This document shows, one piece after another, positions 55,290 to 64,000 of a DNA stretch of 64,000 nucleotides. The notes under the pieces were generated by a model that worked only from the letters and a program-made list of their open reading frames with translations, ran no database searches and was not told the origin of the DNA. This stretch comes from Elephas maximus indicus. Lineage: Eukaryota; Chordata; Mammalia; Proboscidea; Elephantidae. The stretch lies in NCBI RefSeq assembly GCF_024166365.1, contig NC_064819.1, positions 112,760,293-112,824,292 on the forward strand, written 5' to 3'. Every line of letters begins with the position of its first letter. Position 1 is the first letter of the stretch. The position numbers were made by a program, and so were the translations under genes.

Positions 55290-55496
55290 AGAAGTCCCTG
55301 AGTGGTGGAAATGGTTAACGTGCTCAACTGCTTCCCAAAAGGTTGGAGGTTCAAGTCCACCCAGAGGCACTTCGGAAGAAAGTCCTGGTGATCTATTTCT
55401 TAAATATCAGCTGCTGAGAAGCCTATTGAGCACATTTCTACTCTGACACACATGGGGTCTCCATGAGTAGGAATTGACTCGATGACAACTGGTTTA
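55290..55496 (+). repeat. AfroSINE, long type
   Basis: GAAGTCCCTGAGTGGTGGAA, GGTTGGAGGTTCAAGTCCAC, GAAAGTCCTGGTGATCTATT, GACTCGATGACAACTGG. Confidence 0.9.
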
Positions 55497-55632
55497 ATTA
55501 TACTTTAAGTTTTGTTTTTATTTTTTAATTTTTAAAATTCTAAATTATAAGCCATCACCAGACTTGCATATACAGTTATCAATTTGCCTTATAACATTCC
55601 CCTCTTAGCACCTAAGACAGAGACTCCAAATT

Positions 55633-55797
55633 AAAAAAAAAAAAAAAATCCGTTGCCATTGAGCCTGACTCATAGTGACCCTGTAGGACAGAGAAGAACT
55701 GCTCCATAGAGTTTCCAAGGAGCACCTGGTGGATTTGAACTGCTGACACTTTGCTTAGTAGACATGGCTCTTAACCACTACATCATCAGGGTTCCCA
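55633..55797 (-). repeat. AfroSINE, short type, minus strand (1 of 3)
   Basis: A-run, CCGTTGCCATTGAGCCTGAC, GGAGCACCTGGTGGATTTGA, head CATCATCAGGGTTCCC. Confidence 0.88.
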
Positions 55798-55809
55798 AGA
55801 CTTCAGGTA

Positions 55810-55971
55810 CCCAAAAAACCCATTGTCATCAAGTTGATTCTGACTCATATCAACCCTATAGGACAGAGTAGAACTGCTCCATAGAGTTTCCAAAGAGCAC
55901 TTGGTGGATTCGAACTGCCGGCCTTTTGGTTAGCAGCTGTAGCACTTAACCATTATGCCACCAGGGTTTCC
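55810..55971 (-). repeat. AfroSINE, short type, minus strand (2 of 3)
   Basis: CCCAAAAAACCCATTGTCAT, GAGCACTTGGTGGATTCGAA, head GCCACCAGGGTTTCC. Confidence 0.9.
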
Positions 55972-55983
55972 TAGACTCCACAT

Positions 55984-56163
55984 AAACAAAAACAAAAACA
56001 AAAAAACCCAAACCCGTTGCTGTTGAGTTGATTCTGAGTCATAGCGACTCTGTAAGGCAGAGTAGAACTGCCTCATAGGGTTTCCAAAGAGCACCTGCTG
56101 GATTTGAACTGCCGAACTTTTTTGGTTAGCAGCCCACCTCTTAACCACTATGCCCCCAGTGTT
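55984..56163 (-). repeat. AfroSINE, short type, minus strand (3 of 3)
   Basis: AAACAAAAACAAAAACAAAA, CCCGTTGCTGTTGAGTTGAT, GAGCACCTGCTGGATTTGAA, head GCCCCCAGTGTTT. Confidence 0.9.
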
Positions 56164-56309
56164 TAGACCCCAAATAAAAAAAAGTGTATATGTATATTTT
56201 TTTGGCTCCTTCTACTTTGTTGCTCTCCCATTCTCAACATGTAGCATCCATCTCAAAGTTCAAGATAACTGTTCCAGCTCCTTCCATTACTTCCACATTT
56301 CAAACAGCA

Positions 56310-56764
56310 GGAAAATCTTGTACATATATTGCTATATTTATACCTAAGTCTTTCCTTACTTTCTTTCTCTCTGTCTGTCTCTCCTTTCATCCTTCCTTTC
56401 TTTCTGTTATTTTGGTGCTAATGTAGATGATGTGTTTTTAATTTCAAATTCCAATTTTTCATTGCTGGTATGTAGGAAAGTAGTTGACTTTTACATAGTC
56501 ACCTTGTATCTTACAACCTTCCTATAATTGCTTACTAGTTTCAGGAATTTTTTTTTGACGATTCTTTGGAATTTTCTACATAGACATCATTTCTGAACAA
56601 AAACAGTTTTGTTTCTTCCTTCCCAATCTGCATTTCTTTTCTTTTCTTTTTTATCTAACTGCATTTGCTAGAACTCCCAGTACAATGCTGAATAGGAGTG
56701 GTGAGAGGGGACATCTTTGTCTTGTTCCTAAAACATCTAGTTTTTCATCATTAATTATGAGGTT
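56310..56764 (-). mobile_element. L1 ORF2 fragment, minus strand, left part
   Basis: TTATTTTGGTGCTAATGTAG, TTTCATTGCTGGTATGTAGG, TTTGCTAGAACTCCCAGTAC and AATGCTGAATAGGAGTGGTG are antisense L1 ORF2 (reverse transcriptase region). A CT-rich expansion lies at 56355-56405. The L1 resumes at 60811 after the RTE insertion. Confidence 0.8.
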
Positions 56765-58991
56765 GTTGTTTGGTGCTGTTGAGTTGCTTCTGACTCATAG
56801 GGGCCCTACCTACAACAAAACACTGCCTGGTCCTGCTCCACCCTCACAATCATTGTTATGCTTGAGCCCATTGTTGGCAGCCACTGTGTCAATCCATCTT
56901 GTTGAAGGTCTTCCTCTTTTTCCCTGACCCTCTACTTTATAAAGCATGATGTTCTTCTCCAGGGACTAATCCTTCCTGATAACATGTTCAAAGTATGTGA
57001 GGTGTAGTCTCGCTATCCTTGCTTCTAAGGAGCACTCTGGTCGTACTTCTTCCAAGATAGATTTGTTTGTTCTTTTGGCAGTCCATGGTATATTCAATAT
57101 TCTTCACCAACATCATAATTCAAAGGCATCAATTCTTTTCTGGTCTTCCTCATTCATTGTCCAGCTTTCCCATACATATGAGGCAATTGAAAACACCATG
57201 GCTTTGGTCAGGTGCATTGTAGTCTTCAAGGTGACATCTTTGCTTTTTTAACGTTTTATAGAAGTCTTTTGCAGTAGACTTACCCAATGCAATGTGTCAT
57301 TTGATTTCTTGAGTGCTGCTTCTATGGATGTTGATTGTGGATCCAAGTAAAATAAAATCCTTGACAACTTCAATCATTTCTACTTTTATTGTATGTTGTT
57401 TATTGGTCCAGTTGTGAGGATTTTTGTTTTCTTTATGTTGAGGTGTAATCCATATTGAAGGCTGTGGTCTTTGATCTTCATTGGTTAGTTCTTCAAGTCC
57501 TCTTCACTTTCAGCAAGCAAGGTTGTGTCATCTGCATATCGCAGATTGTTAATGAGTCTTCCTCCATCCCTGATGCTCTGATCTTCTTCATGTAGATAGT
57601 CCAGCTTTTCAGATTATTTGCTCAAATTACAGACTGAATTACTATGGTGAAAGGATACAACCCTGATGCATACCTTTCCTGACTTTAAACCACGCAGTAT
57701 CCCCTTGTTCTGTTTGAACGACTGCCTCTTGATCTATGTACAGGTTCCTCAGGAGCACAATTAAGTGTTCTGGAATTCCCATTCTTCTCAATGTTATCCA
57801 TAATTTGTTATGATCCACACAATCAAATGTCTTTGCTTAGTTAGTAAAACCCAGGTAAATATCTTTATGATATTCTCTGCTTTCAGTCAGGATCCATCTG
57901 ACATTAGCAATGGTATCCCTTGTTCTATGTCCTCTTCTGAATCTGGCTTGAATTTCTGGCAGTGCCCTGTCAATGTACTGCTGCAGCCACTTTTGAATGA
58001 TCTTCAGGGAAATTTTACTTGTGGGTGATATTAATGATAATGTTTGATAATTTTGCATTCTGTTGAATAGCCTTTCTTTGGAATAGGCATAAATATGGAT
58101 TTCTTCCAGGCAGTTGGCCAGGTAGCTGTCTTCCAAATTTCTTGGCATAGACCAGTGAGCTCTTCCAGTGCTGCATCCATTTGTTGAAATACCTCAACTG
58201 GTATTCTATCAATTCCCGGAGTCTTGTTTTTTGCCAGTGCCTTCAGTGCAGCTTGAATCTCTTCCTTCAGTACCATCGGTTCCTGCTTACATACCACCTT
58301 CTGAAATGGTTGAACGCCGACCAATTCTTTTTGGTATAGTGACTCTGTGTATTCCTTCCATCTTCTTTTGACGCTTCCTGAGTTGTTTAATGTTTTTCCC
58401 ATAGAATCCTTCAATATTGCAACTTAGGCTTGAATGTTTTCTTCAGTTTTTTCAGCTTGAGAAATGCAGAGAGTGTTCTTCCCTTTTAGTTTTCCATCTC
58501 CAGGTTTTTGCACATGTCACTGTAATACTTTGTCTTCTCTAGCTGCCCTTCAAAATATTCTGTTTAGCGCTTTTACTTAATCATTTCTTCCTTTCACTTT
58601 AACTACTCAAGAGTCAAGAGCAAGTTTCAGAGTCTCTTCATCCATTTTGGTCTTTTTAATGACCTCTTGCTTTCTTCATGTATAATGTCCTTGATGTCAT
58701 TCCAAAACTCGCCTGGTCTTTGGTTGTTAGTGTTCAACTTGTCAAATCTATTCTTGAGATGGTCTCTAAATTCAGGTGGGATATACTCAAGATCATACTT
58801 TGGCTCTCGTGGATTTGTTCTAATTTTTTTCAGTTTTAACTTGAACTTGCATACGACCAATTAATGGCCTGCTCCACAGTCCACCCCTGGTCTTGTTCTG
58901 ACTGGTGATATTGAGTTTTTCCATTGTCTCTTTCCACAGATGTAGCCGGTTTGATTTCTGTGTATTCCATCTGGCGAGGTCCACATGAATA

Positions 58992-59149
58992 CAACAAATA
59001 AAACCTACTCAGTGCCCTCGAGTTGATTCGACTCATAGCGACCCTATAGGACAAAGTAGAGCTGTCCCACAGAGTTTCCAAGAAGCACCTGGCCGATTTG
59101 AACTGCCGACCCTTTGGTTAGCAGCCGTAGCACTTAACCACTACACCAC
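58992..59149 (-). repeat. AfroSINE, short type, nested in the RTE
   Basis: CAAATAAAACCTACTCAGTG, GACTCATAGCGACCCTATAG, GAAGCACCTGGCCGATTTGA, CACTTAACCACTACACCAC. TCCACATGAATA flanks exactly (58980-58991 and 59150-59161). Confidence 0.93.
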
Positions 59150-60124
59150 TCCACATGAATAGTCGCCATTTATGTTGTTTAAAAAAAAGATATTTGCAAT
59201 GAAGAAGTTGTTGGTCTTGCAAAATTGTATCATGGGACCTCCAGCTTTGTTTCTATGACCAAGGCCATATTTTCCAACTACCAACCCTTCTTCTTTGTTT
59301 CCAACTTTCGCATTTCCAATCACTAATAATTATCAATGCATCCTGATTTTATAGTCCATCAGTTTCAGACTGCAGAAGTTGGTAAATATCTTCAGTTCCT
59401 TCATTTTTGTCCTTAGTGGTTGGTGTGTAAATTTGAATAACTCTCATATTAACTGGTCTTTCTTGTAGGAGTGTGGATATTATCCTATCACTGACAGTGT
59501 TGTAAATTAGGATAGATCTTCTTTTTGAAGATGAATACAACACCATTCCTCTTCATGTTATCATTCCCGGCATAGTAGACGATATGATTGTCCGATTCAA
59601 ATGGCAATACCAGTCCATTTCAGCTCACTAATGCCTGGGATATTGATGTTTGTGCATTCCATTTCATTTTTGATGATTTCCAGTTTTCCTAGATTCATAC
59701 TTTGTACATTCCATGTTCCAATCATTAATGGATGTTTGCAGCTGTTTCTTCTCATTTTGAGTTGTGCCACATCAGCAAATGAAGGTCCCACAACCTTGAC
59801 CCCATCCATGTCATTAAGGTCAACTGTACTTTCAGGAGGCAGCTCATCCCCCATAGTATTTTAAGAGACTTCCATCCTGGGAGGGCTCATCTGCTGGCAC
59901 TATATCAGACAATGTTCTGCTGCTATGCATAAGGTTTTCACTGGCTAATTCTTTTCCTAAGTAGACCACTGGTCCTTCTTCCTGGTCTGTCTTAGTCTGG
60001 AAGCTCAGCTGAAACCTGTCTGACATGGGTGACCCTACTGGTATTTGAATATGGTGGAATAGCTTCCAGCATCACAACAACACAAAAGCCCCCATGGTAC
60101 AACAAACTGACAGATGCACATGGG

Positions 60125-60810
60125 TATCTTCCTTGTAGGGCTATGGATGTTATCCTCTAACTGAGAGCGTTTTACTTCAGGATAGATGTTGAAATGTTCT
60201 TTTTGATGGTGAATGCAATGCCATTCCTCTTCAAGTTGTCATTCCCAGCGTAGTAGACCATACGATTGTCCAATTCAAAATGGTCAATACCTGTTCATTT
60301 CAGCTCACTAATGCCTATGATATTGATGTTTATGCACTCCATTTCATTTTTGACAAATTTCAATTTTCCTAGATTCATACTTCGTACATTCCATGTGTTG
60401 ACTATTAATGGATGTTTGCAGCTGTTTTTTTTTTTCTCATTTTGAGTCATGCCTCATCAGCAAATGAAGGTCCTGAAAGCTTGACTCCATCCACGTCATT
60501 AAGGTTGACTCTACTTTGAGGAGGCAGCTCTTCCCCAGTTGTCTTTTGAGTGTCATCCAGCCTGGGGGGTTCATCTTCCAGCACTATATCAGACAGTATT
60601 TGGCTGCTATTTGTAAGGTTTTCACTGGCTAATTCTTTTCAGAAGCAGGCCACCATGTCTTTTTTCCTAGTCTATCTTAGTCTGGAAGCTCAGCTAAAAT
60701 CTGTCTGAAATGGGTGACCCTGCTGGTATTTGAATACCAGTGGCATAGCTTCCAGCATCACAGTAACACGCAAGCCCCCACAGTATAACAAACTGACAAA
60801 CGTGTAAGGG
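60125..60810 (-). repeat. Extra copy of the RTE 5' region (tandem unit)
   Basis: Parallels 59445-60124 along its whole length with an offset of 670-686 bases: CAGCTCACTA at 59621 and 60301; AACAAACTGA at 60101 and 60787. It covers the 5' end and the start of the endonuclease region, then stops, and the full element begins again. Confidence 0.85.
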
Positions 60811-61135
60811 AAGTATGAAGTTAGATATAGGTTTTTTTTGTAGATGTTCCTTATCAAGTTGCGGACATTCTCCTCTATTTCTAGTTTTCTGAGAGCTTTT
60901 ATCATAAATGAGTGTTATATTTTGTCAAATGCTTTTTCTGCATTTATGGGCGTGATCATATGGCTTTTCTTCTTTAGCCTACTTATACGATGAGTTACAT
61001 TATTCGTTTTGCAAATGTTGCACCAGCCCACCTGGGATAAATTCTACTTTGTTGTGTATCTTTTTTTTTTTTTTTTAATACATTGTTGAGTTCAATTTGC
61101 GAACATTTTGTTGAGGATTTTTGAATCTATGTCCA
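60811..61135 (-). mobile_element. L1 ORF2 fragment, minus strand, right part
   Basis: GATGTTCCTTATCAAGTTGC, GAGTGTTATATTTTGTCAAA, TGCTTTTTCTGCATTTATGG, TTGCACCAGCCCACCTGGGA are antisense L1 ORF2, continuing from the left part at 56764. Confidence 0.85.
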
Positions 61136-62159
61136 TGCTTTCATTTTTTTTTTATTGGAAAATGCAAGTAATATGGATTTCATATAATTGAAGATCAAGT
61201 TGAAGGTGAAATATAATAACAAAATTTTCTTACATAAAGATCCAAATATTTTCTCTCTTTCCTCTTATGCCCAAAGGTTCAGTGATGGAGAAATTACTTC
61301 ATTACACTAGGAAAGTGAGGGGGGATATCTTACGAAAATCTATTTACAGTAGTACATTTTCAGCCCTGTAACGGTAAAGCAGCAACACACCTCCTCTGGA
61401 GGATTTCACACTTTAGTAACTCATTATGTCACAGGCTCCTCTTGGTGTGAAATTCCTCTGATTAAGAAGAGTTGACAGAGGCAGGAGAAGGAAGTAATTC
61501 TCTTCTTCTTCCCTCTAAACAAGTCATACTTAATATTTCCTCAAGGTCAAGTTCAATTGAAAATAGGACAGGGTGATAGCTCTTTGGATTTGTACTAATA
61601 ACTGGGTGTCTCCGCAGAGGCCTTTTGGCAGGTGAGCAAAGTTAACTTATCAAAATGCTTAAGGAAGCAAAATTGCCCACCAGACAAAAGATCCAGAAGT
61701 TTCAGGGCCCATCATAACTAGATATATCTTTCTTTTCCACTAATAAGAATAAGCCTAATGCTAGAATAGCAATGCCTTTGAAAGTCTGCTTTCAGATGCA
61801 GAGCAAAAATATTCTTCCTGAGATTTTGTGTATAATTTTAATTTTAGGTATTTCCTTTCAACTGGCTTCAGAATATATTAGAAAAATTATGACAGAATAC
61901 AATGCTCTTCATCTTGGTGGCAATTGAGTGACACCTTGCTGCATATATTTGAAAGCCCAGGTGGCTCCTCCACGAACTTTCCTTAACTATACCTTCAATC
62001 TTTTAGTCAGCTGTTGTTGACCCATTCCTCAGAGCCTTGAAGATCTGGAATGTTGGTCTTGGTTATGTGTGGATTCAAGAGCATGGACGTGTAATTACTT
62101 TAACTCAGATGTTAAGCAGGGTCATATTTTCAAAGCAGATACTGATGCTCAAATTGTAC
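61136..62159. other. Unassigned unique stretch
   Basis: 1 kb with no gene or repeat recognised, apart from a T-run at its start. Confidence 0.5.
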
Positions 62160-62340
62160 AGCATGGTTAAGAGGATAGGCTTTGACCCCAGCTCTGGATT
62201 CAAGACCTAGCACCACCCTTTACCAGCCATGTGATCTTGGGTAAGTCACTTAACCTCTCTGAACCTCAATTTACTAACCAGAAAAATGTGGATAAGGGTA
62301 GTATTTGTCTTACAGGGTGAGAAGGTATGGGAAGAATTTC
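62160..62340 (+). repeat. MIR element
   Basis: CAGCATGGTTAAGAGGATAG, CCAGCCATGTGATCTTGGGT, AAGTCACTTAACCTCTCTGA, ACCTCAATTTACTAACCAGA: a well-preserved MIR core. Confidence 0.88.
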
Positions 62341-62544
62341 ACCCAGTAAGTTTTTATAGAAGCCATTTATTTTAAATTTAATTATGTGCTAAAAAGAGAA
62401 ACGTGATGAGAGAGACTCAAATTTTGAAAGGAATAAAGATTTCCCTCTGCTTTTATGGCCTCTGGTTGTTTTACAATTTGGAAATGAGTGCCTTTCATAA
62501 TAAATACAGACTCTAGGAATGAACTAATGAAAAATGTATGCATG

Positions 62545-62580
62545 GTTGAAATCGACTCAGTGACAACGGGTTTGGTTTTA
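62545..62580 (+). repeat. SINE tail fragment
   Basis: GGTTGAAATCGACTCAGTGA followed by CAACGGGTTTGGTTTT is the AfroSINE 3' tail only. Confidence 0.75.
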
Positions 62581-62641
62581 GAGAATGGATTGTGGTAATA
62601 CAATGCCTATTTTTAGACCCACCTACACCACCAGCTTCCAT

Positions 62642-63778
62642 GTTGTTGTTGTTAGGTGCCATCAAGTCCATCTTGGTGGCACTTGAGTGACATAGCAACT
62701 GTATGTACAGTACAACAAAACACTGCCCTGTCTTGGGCCACCCTCACAATCATTGCTGTATTTGAACCCTTTGTTGCAGCTACTCTACTTTAACAAGAAT
62801 GAAGTCCTTCGCCAGGGACTGGTTGCTCGTGATAACATATCCAAAGTACATGCGGGGAAGTCTTGCCATCCTTGCTTCCAAGGAGCATGCTGGTTGTACT
62901 TCTTCCAAGACAGGTTTGTTAGGTCTTTTGGCAGTCCACGGTATATTCGATATTCTTTGCCAACACCATAATTCCAAGTCACCAATTCTTCGGTCTTCCT
63001 TATTCATTGTACATTTTTCATGTGCATATGAGGCAACTGAAAATACCATGGCTTAGTCCTCAAGGTGACATCTTTGCTTTTTAACACTTTAAAGAGGTCT
63101 TTTGCGGCGGATTTGCCCAGTACAATGACTCTTTTGATATCTTGACTGCTGCTTTCAGGGGCGTTGATTGTGCATCCAAGAAAAATGAAATCCTTGACAA
63201 CTTCAATTTTGGCTTATTGTGATGTTGCTTATTGATACAATTGTGACAAACTTTGTTTTCTTTAAGTTGAGGTGTAATCCATACAGAAAGTTGTGGTTTT
63301 TGATCTTTCTCGGTAAGTGCTTCAAGTCTTCTTAATTATCAGCAAGCCAGGTTGTGTTATCTGCATATTGTAGGTTGTCAGTGAGTCTTCAACCAATCCT
63401 GATGCCATGGTCCTCTTCACATAGTCAAATTTCTCTGATTATTTGCTCAGCATACAGATTAAGTATGGTGAAAGGATACAACCCTGATACACACCTTTCC
63501 CGACTTTAAACCATGCAGTATGTTTGAACAACTGCCTCTTGTTCCATGTACAGGTTTCTCATGAACACAATTAAGTGTTCTGAAATTCCCATTCCTCACA
63601 ATACTATTCATAATTTACTATGATCCACACAGTGGAATGCCTTTGCATAGTCAATAAAATACAGATAAACATCTTTCTGGTATTCTCTGCTTTCAGCCAA
63701 GACCTATCTGATATTAGCAGTGATATCCCTCTTTCCATGTCATCCTCTGAATCTGGGTTGAATTTCTGGAAGTTCCAA
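62642..63778 (-). mobile_element. 5'-truncated RTE (BovB/RTE1-like) LINE, minus strand
   Basis: Parallels the 3' part of the element at 56765 (GTTGTTGTTGTTAGGTGCCA; TTCCAAGACAGGTTTGTTAG; GATACAACCCTGATACACAC; CTGGTATTCTCTGCTTTCAG). It breaks off after TGGGTTGAATTTCTGG, before the region matching the RT start. The catalytic motif at 63367-63356 reads Tyr-Ala-Asp-Asn, with the second aspartate lost. There are several stops. Confidence 0.85.
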
Positions 63779-64000
63779 AGTTTATAGTTACTTGCTTTCA
63801 TGTCACTTCCTTCTTTTATCTCTGAAACTTTTTAGAGTTATGTGGTGAAAACTGGCATGCTTCTGATTGATTGCCTCCCTTGCAGTCTTAATTTTCAGGC
63901 TTATTTTGTCTTCTAAGTCAGTTACCAAATTTTCACATCCTCTCAAGCTTCCAAAATTTTGTTGATATCTCGTGTCTACTGTTGCTGCCTGTCTGGTCCC
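63779..64000. other. End of window, unassigned
   Basis: 220 bases beyond the RTE break. ATTTTGTTGATATCTCGTGT near the end could belong to an old LINE, but I cannot assign it. Confidence 0.35.

Larger units (their letters stand above)
56765..60810 (-). mobile_element. Near-complete RTE (BovB/RTE1-like) LINE, minus strand, with duplicated 5' region
   Basis: On the minus strand, 5' to 3': 5' region; endonuclease-type domain (GTWNVQSMNLGKLEIIKNEM, 59854-59597, then GISELKWTG); a linker; reverse transcriptase start (ALAKNKTPGIDRIPVEVF near 58300); FRRGHRTRDTIANVRWI near 57930; catalytic Tyr-Ala-Asp-Asp at 57538-57527; 3' tail at 56765. Stops and frameshifts interrupt the frame, so it is dead. It is flanked by AATTATGAGGTT (56753-56764) and AAGTATGAAGTT (60811-60822), a decayed 12-base target duplication, and sits inside an L1. 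A SINE interrupts it at 58992-59149. Its first 0.68 kb occurs twice in tandem. Confidence 0.88.

Noticed and set aside
57837-58414. Minus-strand frames resembling a reverse transcriptase as possible cellular genes
   Set aside because: They are broken pieces of the RTE reverse transcriptase with stops and frameshifts between them; annotated as one dead mobile element.

Overview
The window is a piece of a mammalian nuclear genome, almost certainly from an afrotherian close to elephants (elephant, manatee or hyrax). The reason is the very dense load of tRNA-headed SINEs of the AfroSINE type, together with BovB/RTE-type LINEs (RTE1-like) and L1 elements with an unusual long 3' UTR, on top of ordinary placental fossils (MIR, MER5A-like, CR1/L3-like). 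There is nothing prokaryotic here: no operons, no CRISPR array and no long intact open reading frame.

The only cellular gene I can support is OPN5 (neuropsin, opsin 5), on the + strand from base 7 to about 27.7 kb. Six exons (7-136, 4568-4687, 7634-7804, 11460-11794, 24092-24333, 27620-27677) all have GT/AG borders and compatible phases. They join to 352 codons without a frameshift or stop. The retinal-binding lysine falls at residue 296, and the conserved disulfide pair, the DRY motif and the NPxxY motif are present. The 5' UTR lies almost wholly outside the window. The last two codons of the human protein (Trp-Glu, from memory) are not in exon 6. They must come from a terminal exon that I can only propose (around 49.0 kb, with a poly(A) signal at 50206), or else the protein ends by reading into the exon 6 donor (Val-stop at 27678-27683).

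Region by region: introns 1-5 (0.1-27.6 kb) carry scattered SINEs on both strands, old MIR, MER5A and L3 remnants, an internally deleted RTE copy (16.8-17.2 kb), a tRNA-Gly-headed SINE (23.0-23.3 kb), and an L1 3' end apparently inserted into a SINE (25.3-26.1 kb). From 27.7 to 50 kb the sequence is gene-poor flank, or a long last intron of OPN5. It holds SINE clusters (29.3-29.9, 35.1-35.8 kb), two cleanly delimited 5'-truncated L1 insertions (34.4 and 39.1-39.6 kb), a nested SINE pair (44.1-44.4 kb) and a near-400 bp CCTT/CCCT polypyrimidine tract (41.0-41.4 kb). From 50.7 to 53.1 kb two L1 3' ends lie end to end on the minus strand. From 55.3 to 56.2 kb there are four SINEs. From 56.3 to 61.1 kb an old L1 is interrupted by a 4 kb minus-strand RTE whose 5' 0.68 kb is present twice in tandem, itself interrupted by a SINE. 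A second, decayed RTE occupies 62.6-63.8 kb.

The retroelements form one mobilisation network. RTE copies encode an AP-like endonuclease and a reverse transcriptase. The SINEs combine a tRNA-like head with a body and tail that resemble the 5' region and 3' end of that same RTE, so they were probably copied by RTE machinery. I found no convincing new cellular system. The most interesting items are the RTE dimer-like 5' structure, the composite SINE/RTE relationship, the tRNA-Gly SINE and the unresolved OPN5 terminal exon. Repeat borders are read by eye and may be off by 5-20 bases; family names come from recognition, not from a database search.
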